Below, piece after piece: positions 1 through 7,397 of a stretch of DNA of 64,000 nt. The position numbers and the translations under genes were made by a program. Source of the DNA: Trebonia sp963767685 (GTDB lineage Bacteria > Actinomycetota > Actinomycetes > Streptosporangiales > Streptosporangiaceae); contig CAVYEZ010000005.1 of the NCBI GenBank assembly GCA_963767685.1, positions 744,001-808,000 on the forward strand. Direction: 5' to 3'. Each line of letters begins with the position of its first letter. Within the stretch, counting starts at the first letter, position 1. Under the pieces are notes generated by a model, which had not been told where the DNA came from, did not search any database, and was given only the letters and a program-made list of their open reading frames with translations.

Positions 1-106
1 AGAGATCCCGAATACCAGCCGTCAGCCGGACGTCAGTCGGCTTGACCGTGATCACGAGGAGGATGACGAGGATCGCGAAGATCCCGAGAACTGCATAGGG
101 AAGCAC
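1..106 (-). CDS. Small membrane protein, N-terminal part only
   Basis: The start is a GTG at 104-106 read on the minus strand, with an AGGAG ribosome-binding site (113-117) six bases upstream. The frame stays open to the window edge, so only 35 residues are visible. They begin VLPYAVLGIFAILVILLVIT, one hydrophobic segment long enough to cross the membrane, followed by a polar KPTDVRLTAGIRDL tail. This could be a single-pass peptide or the first helix of a larger membrane protein. The family cannot be named from this fragment. The clear ribosome-binding site is the main reason to believe it. Confidence 0.5.
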   Translation of the reverse strand, partial: MLPYAVLGIFAILVILLVITVKPTDVRLTAGIRDL

Positions 107-503
107 GGTTCGCTCCTAAGCGACCGGGCGCGCCCTTACGCGCGCCGTTTGTGCTTGCTCATGCATGCCTCCAGGTCGCCCGGGCGCGGGCGGCGTCCTC
201 TGCGCGGGCAGGACAACCCGCGCGATACAAGCCATAAGGTACCTGTCCGCCGGATTTCTTGCGAACGCGACTAACCGGCCTCGTTGACACGAGCCGCAGT
301 TGCTACCCTGCATGCTCGATCCGCTGACCTGCGCCGATGTCCGCGTCGACGCCCCAAACTGGGCCTTGCCAACGTGCCTCTCGTTGGGACGGTGTCCGCT
401 CTGCTACCCTGTTCGCGCCTGGACCTGCGAAAATGCGGTCCCGCGACACGAAGGGCAACGTTAGTCGCCCGCGCGGTCGTTGTCGCATGGTAGACACTTC
501 GGC
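107..503. other. Intergenic region, no gene seen
   Basis: About 400 bases between two genes pointing away from each other. Open frames exist on both strands but are rich in arginine and proline, lack ribosome-binding sites and overlap one another, as expected for non-coding GC-rich sequence. Only a weak -10-like TAGACA (491-496), seven bases before the ATG at 504, stands out. Confidence 0.5.
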
Positions 504-1010
504 ATGGGGATCCCTCGGGTAAGCAGGCCCTACATGCCGGGATACGGCGTGGCGGGCCCGGAGCACGGGAGCGGGCTCCTGCATTGGTCATGGGCGGCGG
601 AACGGCTCACCGCCGCGCGGAATTACTGGGTGGTCAGCACCTGGCCCGGCGGCCGCCCGCACGCCATGCCCGTGTGGGGCATGTGGGACGACAGCACGCT
701 GTGGTTCACCTCGGCGGCGGGGTCGCGGAAGGTGAAGAACCTGCGCGCCGATCCCCGCTGCTGCGTGACCACGGAGGACGCGTCGGACCCGGTCATCATC
801 GAGGGAACGGCGCGGTTCGCGACCGACCCGTCGGTGCTGCAGCGCGTGGTTGACCTGATGAACGCCAAGTACCACAGCGGCGTGGACCTGGACTTCCTCG
901 ACCCGGCGAAGAACGCCACCATCGGGGTGCGCCCGCAGCGCGTGTTCTCCATGCTGCACAGCGACTTCACGGGGTCGCCGACGCGCTGGGTCTTCGACGA
1001 GGACGGCTGA
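504..1010 (+). CDS. Pyridoxamine 5'-phosphate oxidase family (split-barrel flavin/F420-binding) protein
   Basis: A 168-residue protein. Residues from about 30 onward match the FMN- or F420-binding split beta-barrel: ARNYWVVSTWPGGRPHAMPVWGMW, with the strand leading to the PVWG turn, then the phosphate-contacting segment SRKVKNLRADPRCCVTTED and the VIIEGTARF strand. Members of this family reduce or oxidise small substrates with FMN, or with F420 in actinobacteria. The sequence does not say which cofactor or substrate applies here. I chose ATG 504 because homologues typically begin with a RPYMPGYG segment close to the N-terminus; a TTG at 480 is possible. It stands alone, followed by about 200 bases without a gene. 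Confidence 0.8.
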   Translation: MGIPRVSRPYMPGYGVAGPEHGSGLLHWSWAAERLTAARNYWVVSTWPGGRPHAMPVWGMWDDSTLWFTSAAGSRKVKNLRADPRCCVTTEDASDPVIIEGTARFATDPSVLQRVVDLMNAKYHSGVDLDFLDPAKNATIGVRPQRVFSMLHSDFTGSPTRWVFDEDG

Positions 1011-1215
1011 CCGCCCCCGGGCCGGCCGCGCCGCCCGCGTTGACGTCACGGTCAGGCATCCTCCGATATATCGAGATATTTCGGCGCGTAAGCAGAACGC
1101 AAGCGGCCCGAACGGATGAGCGTTGAACCAGACCGGGTAGCGTGGCCGTGTAATCCAGTGGGGCCGCGACCGCGGCCCCGCGTAACGCTTGCGGATTGCG
1201 ACGGACCATACCTGC

Positions 1216-1935
1216 ATGACAACTAGGACTGGGCTCCCCCGGTGGTGGGGCGCCGTCTGCGGCGTGCTCGCCGCCGCCGCGGCCATCGGCATCGGGCAGC
1301 TGTTGGCCGGGTTCACCGTTCCCGCCGCGTCCCCGGTCATCGCCGTCGGGGAGGCGGCGATCGACCGCACGCCGCTGGCCGTGAAGGACTGGGCGACCTC
1401 GACGTTCGGCACGGCCGACAAGACGGTGCTGCTGGGCGGCGTGCTCGTCGTGGTGTTCCTGTACTCCATGGCGGTCGGCGTGCTCGCGATGCGGCGGCTC
1501 GCCCTTGGGTTCGCGGGACTGGCGATCTTCGCCGGCATTGGCCTCGCGGCGGCCCTGACCAGGCACGACGCGACCGGGTCATACGCGGTGCCGACGATCT
1601 TCGGCGCCCTGGCGGGCGCGGTCGCGCTGCGCTGGCTGGTCCTGACGGCCCGCCGGGCGGCGGCGGCCGGCCAGGCGGAGCGGGCCGCCAGGGAACCCGC
1701 CGGCCTGGACCGGCTGCCGCCGATCGCCTTCGATCCTGGTGACGCCGGCGATGGGGCCGGGGCCGAGGATGCCCCGGATGCTGGCACCAAGGGTGACGAG
1801 GACAAGCGAGTCGGCTGGGTGGAGGCCGGCGCGGGCCCCAAGCCGGGCCCCCCGCCCGGCGCGGGGCCGGCGCGGACCGGGCCACCGGGTCCAGGGCGGA
1901 CGGCACGGGCCCCTTCCGCGCGGGACCGCCGGTGA
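1216..1935 (+). CDS. Multi-pass membrane protein coupled to a molybdopterin oxidoreductase
   Basis: A 239-residue protein with about four to five hydrophobic segments in its first 150 residues (for example VCGVLAAAAAIGIGQLLAGF and VLLGGVLVVVFLYSMAVGVL), then a 90-residue proline/glycine/alanine-rich tail with no clear fold. Its stop codon overlaps the next gene in GTGA (1932-1935), so the two are translationally coupled. From memory of the family, many actinobacteria carry one protein in which similar membrane helices are followed directly by the molybdenum domain. This may therefore be the membrane half of a split gene, meant to anchor the oxidoreductase. ATG 1216 is preferred over a TTG at 1189; no ribosome-binding site is visible. 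Confidence 0.75.
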   Translation: MTTRTGLPRWWGAVCGVLAAAAAIGIGQLLAGFTVPAASPVIAVGEAAIDRTPLAVKDWATSTFGTADKTVLLGGVLVVVFLYSMAVGVLAMRRLALGFAGLAIFAGIGLAAALTRHDATGSYAVPTIFGALAGAVALRWLVLTARRAAAAGQAERAAREPAGLDRLPPIAFDPGDAGDGAGAEDAPDAGTKGDEDKRVGWVEAGAGPKPGPPPGAGPARTGPPGPGRTARAPSARDRR

Positions 1936-3032
1936 CGCGCCCGGGGGCCGGGGCGCCCGTCGGGTCGACGGGCAGGCGGGACTTCCTCGTGGCGGCGGGG
2001 GTCAGCGTCGGGGCCGCCGGGATCGGCTACGTCGGCGGCCGGTCGCTGGCGACGCGCAAGAACGTGTCGCTGGCCCAGTCGTCGCTGCGGTTCCCCAAGG
2101 CCGCCGAGCCGGTGCCGCCGCTGCCGGGCGGGGTGAACCTTCCTGTTCCCGGCATTTCCCCGTTTATCACGCCGAGCAGCCAGTTCTACCGCGTGGACAC
2201 GGCGATTCTCGTCCCGCAGGTTGACCCGTCCAACTGGACGCTGCGCATTCACGGCATGGTGGCCCGCGAGATCACCATCACCTTCGACCAGCTGCTGCAC
2301 CGGCCGCTGATCGAGGACTACCTCACGCTGTGCTGCGTGTCCAACCCGGTCGGCGGCCCGTACATCGGCAACGCGAAATGGCTGGGCGCGTCCCTCGCCT
2401 CGCTCCTGCGGGAGGCGCGGCCGCAGCGCGGCGCCGACCAGCTGCTCGCCACGTCCGTCGACGGGTTCACCTCGGGCACGCCGCTTTCCGTGGTCCTCGA
2501 CGGGCGGGACGCGCTGGTCGCCGTGGCGATGAACGGCGCCGCGCTGCCGACCGCGCACGGGTTCCCCGCCCGCCTCGTCGTGCCCGGCCTGTACGGGTAC
2601 GTGTCGGCCTGCAAGTGGGTGGTCGACCTCGAGGTGACGACGTTCGCCGCCGCGCAGGCGTACTGGGTGCCGCGCGGCTGGTCCGCGATGGGGCCGGTCA
2701 AGACCGAGTCCCGCATCGACGTGCCGGCCGACGGCGGGTCGGTGAAGGCGGGGACGGTGCCCGTGGCCGGCGTGGCGTGGGCGCAGCACAAGGGCATTGA
2801 GGCCGTCGAGGCCCGGGTCGACCGCGGGCCCTGGAACGAGGCGACCCTGGCCGCCGTGCCCGGGATCGACACGTGGCGGCAGTGGGTCTGGGAGTGGGAC
2901 GCGACTCCGGGCACGCACCTGATCGAGGCGCGGGCGACCGACAAGACGGGCTACACCCAGACGTCGGCGGTCGCCGACGTGGCCCCCAACGGGGCCAGCG
3001 GCTACCCCTCGACCCAGGTCACCGTCTCGTAG
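1932..3032 (+). CDS. Sulfite-oxidase-like molybdopterin-dependent oxidoreductase
   Basis: A 366-residue protein. Residues 15-40 form a twin-arginine signal (GRRDFLVAAGVSVGAAGIGY), implying folded export with cofactor. The oxidoreductase molybdopterin-binding domain spans about 60-235: FYRVDTALVP-type start, GMVAREITITFDQLL, the cysteine region TLCCVSNPVGG and the GFPARLVVPGLYGYVSAKW-like closing stretch, where a conserved Cys is expected to bind Mo. The last 110 residues resemble the Mo-cofactor dimerisation domain (VKTESRIDVPADGG to WEWDATPGTHLIEARATDKTG). It starts with GTG inside the stop of the upstream membrane gene. The natural electron donor is unknown. Confidence in the family is high; whether the split from the membrane part is original is uncertain. 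Confidence 0.88.
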   Translation: MTRPGAGAPVGSTGRRDFLVAAGVSVGAAGIGYVGGRSLATRKNVSLAQSSLRFPKAAEPVPPLPGGVNLPVPGISPFITPSSQFYRVDTAILVPQVDPSNWTLRIHGMVAREITITFDQLLHRPLIEDYLTLCCVSNPVGGPYIGNAKWLGASLASLLREARPQRGADQLLATSVDGFTSGTPLSVVLDGRDALVAVAMNGAALPTAHGFPARLVVPGLYGYVSACKWVVDLEVTTFAAAQAYWVPRGWSAMGPVKTESRIDVPADGGSVKAGTVPVAGVAWAQHKGIEAVEARVDRGPWNEATLAAVPGIDTWRQWVWEWDATPGTHLIEARATDKTGYTQTSAVADVAPNGASGYPSTQVTVS

Positions 3033-3039
3033 CCGGCGG

Positions 3040-3921
3040 CTAGGCGAGGGCGACCGAGATCGGGGCGAAGAGGCGGCCGGGGGCGCCGCGCTCGGTGAGG
3101 CCGCCGTGGGCCATCACGACCGTTCGTCCTACCGGCTCGAGGCCGTGGGCGTGCGCCCAGCCGGGCAACTCGGGCCGGTCCGGGTCCAGGTCGAGGCGGA
3201 CCGGCGTGGCGGCGTTGGCGGCAAGGGCCGTGACCAGGCGGCGCGCCGTTTCGCCGTCGGGGGCGACGAGCGGGCCGATCACCGTCGACGCGGGGGTGTT
3301 GCGCCAGGCGGCGGCGTAGCCGGCGATCGCCGGTCCCGGCGAGCCGCCGGCCTCGACGACGGCGATCCGGTCCGCGAACGCGGGCAGGCGGGTGAGGATG
3401 TTCCCGCGGTCGGCGCCGAACGCGGCGCGGTCCAGGTCGAGGATGGCGGGCAGGTCCGCGTCGGTGGCGGCGCGGACGGCGCGGTCGACGCGGTCGGCGC
3501 GGCCTGACGGCGGCCGGAAGGGGCCGGCGAACGACACGTTCACGCGGACCGCGGCGAAGCCGAGCTTCTCGTACAGCGGCCTGCCCATGTCGGTGGCGAA
3601 CAGCGTGACGGTGGCGCCGTTGCCTGCCGCGCGCAGCGCGTGCTCCATGAGCGCCCGGCCGAGCCCGCGCCGCTCGTAGCGGGCGGCGACTAGCATCATG
3701 CCCACCGCGGCGTAGTCCGCGCCCCACCTGGTCAGCGTCACCGACCCGGCCAGCCCGCGGCCGTCCGGCGCGTCGACGCCGAACACCTCTGACGCGGCGA
3801 GCAGCAGCGACCACTTGGCCCGCTCGGGCGACCAGCCGCGGTCGACCGACAGCGCGGCGCACCGCGCCAGGTCCTCGGGTGCGAGTCGGCGGACGGGCGG
3901 CAAGGAAAGCTCGGTAAGCAC
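3040..3921 (-). CDS. Two-domain GNAT N-acetyltransferase
   Basis: A 293-residue protein. The first half is a GNAT acetyltransferase fold with the acetyl-CoA pyrophosphate loop RYERRGLGRALMEHAL (about residues 80-95) and the later YEKLGF motif. The second half, from about 140, looks like the C-terminal domain seen in YitH/HolE-type acetyltransferases (AAFGADRGNILTRLP, then VIGPLVAPDGETARRLVTAL). The substrate is unknown. It starts at GTG 3921, eight bases after a -10-like TAGCCT, suggesting a leaderless mRNA. It converges with the molybdenum oxidoreductase with only seven bases between the stops. Confidence 0.85.
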   Translation of the reverse strand: MLTELSLPPVRRLAPEDLARCAALSVDRGWSPERAKWSLLLAASEVFGVDAPDGRGLAGSVTLTRWGADYAAVGMMLVAARYERRGLGRALMEHALRAAGNGATVTLFATDMGRPLYEKLGFAAVRVNVSFAGPFRPPSGRADRVDRAVRAATDADLPAILDLDRAAFGADRGNILTRLPAFADRIAVVEAGGSPGPAIAGYAAAWRNTPASTVIGPLVAPDGETARRLVTALAANAATPVRLDLDPDRPELPGWAHAHGLEPVGRTVVMAHGGLTERGAPGRLFAPISVALA

Positions 3922-3929
3922 GATGTCCG

Positions 3930-3935
3930 AGGCTA
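3930..3935 (-). promoter_or_regulatory. -10 element TAGCCT of the GNAT gene
   Basis: Read on the minus strand, TAGCCT lies eight bases before GTG 3921 with no ribosome-binding site between. This fits the leaderless promoter pattern repeated at other genes in this window. Confidence 0.4.
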
Positions 3936-3993
3936 CGGGCGCTCCCGGCGTTGCGCCAGCGCTTTTCGCGCTGCTGGCGGGCCGGGGGCGGGG

Positions 3994-5256
3994 TCAGCGG
4001 GCGAGGCCGGCGACGCCCTCGAGGAGACGGTCCACCTCCGCGGCGTCGTTGTAGTGCACCAGGCCCGCCCGGACGGCGCCCTCCGGCTCGAGGCCGAGCG
4101 CGGTGCACAGCTCGTAGGCGTAGTTGTCGCCGTTCCAGACGTTGACGCCGCGGGCGGCCAGGTACTCGGCGACCGTGCGCGGCGTCACGCCGGCGACGCC
4201 GAAGAAGGCGGTCGGCGCGCGCCTCGCCGCCTTCCCGTACAGGGTCACGTGGTCGAACTTGGCCAGGCCGCCGATCAGCCGGGCGAACAGCGCCGCCTCG
4301 TAGGCCTCGACGGCCGCCATCGACGCCAGCAGGCGCTGCCGCCGGGACGCGGGCGGCGCTCCCGGTGCCGGCTGGCCGGAACCCGGCGCGAGCCCGGCGA
4401 GGTGGTTCACCGCGGCGGTCACCCCGGCCAGGTCCGCGAACGGCAGCGTGCCGCGCTCGAACCGCCACGGCACCGCGTTCGACGACGGCGCGAGCTTGTC
4501 CGGCCACACCGTCTCAAGGAGCTCCGGGCCGGCCGCGAGCGCGGCCAGGTGCGGCCCCGACCACTTGTACGCGCTCGTCGTGTAGAAGTCCGCGCCGAGT
4601 CCGGCCACGTCCACCGGAACGTGCGGCGTCGCGTGCACGCCGTCCACGTAGCACAGCGCGCCGGCGGCGTGCGCGAGCCCGGCGATCGCCGGCACGTCGG
4701 GGATCGTCCCGATCGCGTTGCTCGCGGCGGTAACCGCGACGAGGCGGGTCCGCGGGCCGATGAGGTCCGCGTACTGGGCGGTTGGCAGCTCCCCGGTCAC
4801 GAGGTCGACCTCGGCCCACTTGACCGTGACCCCGGCCCGCCCGGCCGCCTGGATCCACGGGCGCACGTTCGAGTCGTGGTCGAGCCTGGACACCACGACG
4901 TCGTCGCCCGGCGTCCACGCCCGTGACAGCGCGTCCGCGATCCGGTAGGCGAGCGCGGTGGCGCTCGGGCCGAAGACCACGCCCTCCGGCGCGGCGCCGA
5001 CCAGGTCCGCGACCGCGGCCCGGGCCTCGGCCACGATCACGTCCGAGCGGGCGCTCGCCGCGAACGCGCCGCCGAGGTTGCCCAGCCCCGCCCGGTACGC
5101 GGCCGCGACGGCCTCGATCACCGCGAAGGGAACCTGCGTGCCCGCCGCTCCGTCCAGGTAGGCGTACCCGTCCGCGAGCGCCGGGTAGAGCGCGCGCACC
5201 GCGGCGACGTCGAATGGTCCCGGATCCAGCGCGTCATCGCCGTTGCCAGCAGTCAA
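3994..5256 (-). CDS. Cysteine-desulfurase-like PLP enzyme (class V aminotransferase fold)
   Basis: A 420-residue protein of the fold-type I, class V aminotransferase group, closest in layout to 'cysteine desulfurase-like' proteins rather than SufS or IscS. The visible landmarks are YLDGAAGTQVP near the N-terminus, FGPSATALAYRIADAL, the DHDSNVRPW segment, YVDGVHATPHVPVDV with the cofactor-pairing Asp, and the Schiff-base lysine in TTSAYKWSGPH. I chose TTG 5256 because AGGAGG lies 11 bases upstream. The frame is open to 5409 and that extension holds a hydrophobic stretch, but it lies before the conserved domain. No Fe-S cluster genes are nearby, so a role in sulfur mobilisation is not supported by context. 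Confidence 0.82.
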   Translation of the reverse strand: MTAGNGDDALDPGPFDVAAVRALYPALADGYAYLDGAAGTQVPFAVIEAVAAAYRAGLGNLGGAFAASARSDVIVAEARAAVADLVGAAPEGVVFGPSATALAYRIADALSRAWTPGDDVVVSRLDHDSNVRPWIQAAGRAGVTVKWAEVDLVTGELPTAQYADLIGPRTRLVAVTAASNAIGTIPDVPAIAGLAHAAGALCYVDGVHATPHVPVDVAGLGADFYTTSAYKWSGPHLAALAAGPELLETVWPDKLAPSSNAVPWRFERGTLPFADLAGVTAAVNHLAGLAPGSGQPAPGAPPASRRQRLLASMAAVEAYEAALFARLIGGLAKFDHVTLYGKAARRAPTAFFGVAGVTPRTVAEYLAARGVNVWNGDNYAYELCTALGLEPEGAVRAGLVHYNDAAEVDRLLEGVAGLAR

Positions 5257-5557
5257 CTCCCGGTATTCCTCCTGTCGGCCTGCCCGGCGTGCGGGGACGG
5301 CCAGCGATGCGGCAGATCGGGCCTCAGCATACAACTCGCCCAATCGCCCGGCGATGACGGCGATCATCCCGGCGAACCCCGCGACGGCAAGCGGCCGGCC
5401 GGCGATCACGCCAGTCCCGGTGGCCGCCGTCCACCCCGCGGGTCATGATCACTCTCCGAAGCCGTGGGTTAACCGAACGCCTCAACCTAGCATCGCGGCA
5501 CTCTAGGTATTGGGAACAACACGAGAAGCGATTTTCACCAATTCTCAACCGAAAAAA

Positions 5558-5580
5558 CCAGGTGACAGGGCCGAACCTGG
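5558..5580. promoter_or_regulatory. Inverted repeat CCAGGT-N11-ACCTGG, possible operator
   Basis: A perfect six-base inverted repeat (5558-5563 and 5575-5580) lies over the expected -35 region of the exporter promoter, whose -10 is TAGGGT at 5585-5590. A repressor bound there would block transcription of the drug-exporter pair. The binding protein is not identifiable here. Confidence 0.35.
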
Positions 5581-5584
5581 CAAT

Positions 5585-5590
5585 TAGGGT
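5585..5590 (+). promoter_or_regulatory. -10 element TAGGGT of the ABC exporter operon
   Basis: TAGGGT ends exactly seven bases before GTG 5598. Transcription would begin at or next to the start codon, giving a leaderless message. It is the reason for choosing this start. Confidence 0.5.
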
Positions 5591-5597
5591 CCGACTA

Positions 5598-7397
5598 GTG
5601 TCCTCAAGCCCAGTCGCTGCCCTCTGGCGCCTGCGCCCATACCTGCGGCCTTACCGCTGGCGGCTCACCGGGATGATCGCCGCGGCCGTCACGGTGGAAG
5701 CCGCCGACATCACGATCCCGCTGCTCGCGAAGGCCGTCATCGACGATGCCATCACCCATCACGAGCGCGGCCTGCTGCTGCCCATCGGGCTGCTGGCGGT
5801 CGGCCTCGGCGTGGGGTCGGCCACGCTCAGCCTGATCCGCCGCTGGGTCCACGGCAACGCCGTGTCCAGCATGGAGAAGACGATCAGGGACGACCTGTAC
5901 GCGCACCTGCAGCGGCTCGACCCGGCCTTCCACGACGAGTGGCAGTCCGGGCAACTGCTGTCCCGCGCTACCACGGACCTCGGCTCGATCAGGCGGTTCG
6001 CGGGATTCGGCGTGGTGTTCCTGTTCACCTCCGTCATGACCTTCACGGCCGTGACCTGCCTGCTCATCAGCCTGAACTGGTGGCTCGGGCTGATTACCGG
6101 CGCGATGTTCGCCCCGGTACTCGTCTTCTGCACCAGGTTCGAGCGGCGCTACAAGGTGCTCGCCCGGCGCGCACAGGACCAGGACGGCGACCTGACCACG
6201 CTGGTCGAAGAGGCCGCGACCGGCGTGCGGGTGCTGAAGGCCCTGGGCCGCGGCCCCGAGGCCGGGCAGGCCCACCTGGCGCAGGCGGCCAGGCTCGGCG
6301 AGACCCGGGTCGCGATGGCCCGCCTCCTCGGCGGGTTCTGGTCGACGCTCGACCTGGTGCCGAACGCCGTCATCGCGCTCGCCGTGGTGCTCGGCGCGGT
6401 CGCGGTCAGCCAGCGCAGCATGACCATCGGCGGGCTCGTCGCCTTCATCACCCTCGCGCTGCAGTTGGTGTGGCCGGTCGAGGCCCTCGGCTACATCCTC
6501 GCGTCCGGCGAGGAGGCGGCCACGGCCGCCCAGCGGGTGCTCGAGATCTTCGACACCACGCCCGCGATCACCAGCGGGCCGGCGGAGGAACGTGCCGGCC
6601 ATCAGGAACGGGTTCGCGCCTTCGCCCTTCCCGGCCCGCGCACCGTCCCCGGCGGGGAACCGGGGCACGCGCACGTGCGGGTTGAGCATGTCGCTTTTTC
6701 TTATCCGGGGAGCGGGCGGCCGGTGCTGCGGGACGTGAACCTGGACGTGGCGCGCGGGGAGACGCTCGTGATCGCCGGGGCCACCGGCTCGGGAAAGACG
6801 ACGCTGCTGCACCTGGTGCCGCGACTCGCGGACGCGACCGGGGGCCGGGTGCTGCTCGACGGCACCGACGTGCGGGACATCCCGCTGCCGCGGCTGCGCG
6901 CCGCGGTGGGGTGCGCGTTCGAGGAGGCAACGCTGTTCTCCGCCAGCGTGCGGGAGAACGTCACGTTCGGCGCGGCGGACGCGACCGAGGAGGAGATCGC
7001 GGCGGCGCTGGCCGCCGCGCAGGCCGGCTTCGCCTACGACCTGCCCTGGGGCCTCGACACCCGGATCGGCGAGCAGGGCATGGCGCTTTCCGGCGGGCAG
7101 CGGCAGCGGGTGGCGCTCGCCCGCGCCATCCTGTCCCGGCCCGAGGTGCTGATCCTCGACGACCCGCTGTCCGCGCTCGACGTCGCCACCGAGGAGCGGG
7201 TGACGGCGGCGCTGCACACGATCCTCGCCGGGGTGACGGCACTCGTCGTCGCGCACCGGCCGTCCACGGTCGCGCTCGCCGACCGGGTCGCCCTGCTCGA
7301 GGGCGGGGTGATCACCGCCGTCGGCGGCCACCGCGAGCTGATGGCCCGCGAGCCGGGCTACGCGAACCTCATGACGATGGAGGAGGTGACCGCGTGA
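5598..7397 (+). CDS. ABC exporter half-transporter with degenerate ATP site
   Basis: A 599-residue half-transporter: an exporter-type membrane domain of six helices (about 1-310) and a nucleotide-binding domain (about 350-599). The ATPase domain has Walker A GATGSGKTTLL, signature LSGGQRQR and the H-loop AHRPS, but the residue after Walker B is aspartate (LILDDPLSALD) where catalysis normally needs glutamate, and the Q-loop glutamine is replaced (CAFEEATLFSASV). Such a degenerate site is typical of one partner in heterodimeric exporters such as TM287/288. The partner gene overlaps it in GTGA at 7394. Likely function is export of a lipid, drug or peptide; the substrate is unknown. Confidence 0.9.
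   Translation: MSSSPVAALWRLRPYLRPYRWRLTGMIAAAVTVEAADITIPLLAKAVIDDAITHHERGLLLPIGLLAVGLGVGSATLSLIRRWVHGNAVSSMEKTIRDDLYAHLQRLDPAFHDEWQSGQLLSRATTDLGSIRRFAGFGVVFLFTSVMTFTAVTCLLISLNWWLGLITGAMFAPVLVFCTRFERRYKVLARRAQDQDGDLTTLVEEAATGVRVLKALGRGPEAGQAHLAQAARLGETRVAMARLLGGFWSTLDLVPNAVIALAVVLGAVAVSQRSMTIGGLVAFITLALQLVWPVEALGYILASGEEAATAAQRVLEIFDTTPAITSGPAEERAGHQERVRAFALPGPRTVPGGEPGHAHVRVEHVAFSYPGSGRPVLRDVNLDVARGETLVIAGATGSGKTTLLHLVPRLADATGGRVLLDGTDVRDIPLPRLRAAVGCAFEEATLFSASVRENVTFGAADATEEEIAAALAAAQAGFAYDLPWGLDTRIGEQGMALSGGQRQRVALARAILSRPEVLILDDPLSALDVATEERVTAALHTILAGVTALVVAHRPSTVALADRVALLEGGVITAVGGHRELMAREPGYANLMTMEEVTA

Larger units (their letters stand above)
5257..5597. other. Divergent intergenic region with inverted repeat before the ABC exporter
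   Basis: No gene recognised. The minus-strand frame of the desulfurase-like gene stays open to 5409 and would encode a hydrophobic segment (MIAGRPLAVAGFAGMIAVIA), so a longer start or a small overlapping peptide cannot be excluded. From about 5455 the sequence becomes AT-richer and holds the exporter promoter and an inverted repeat (5558-5580). Confidence 0.4.

Noticed and set aside
588..2918. Very long minus-strand open frame (776 codons) opposite the split-barrel and molybdenum genes
   Set aside because: It is antisense to three well-supported genes, is arginine/proline/histidine-rich with no domain, and arises from the GC bias of the real genes.
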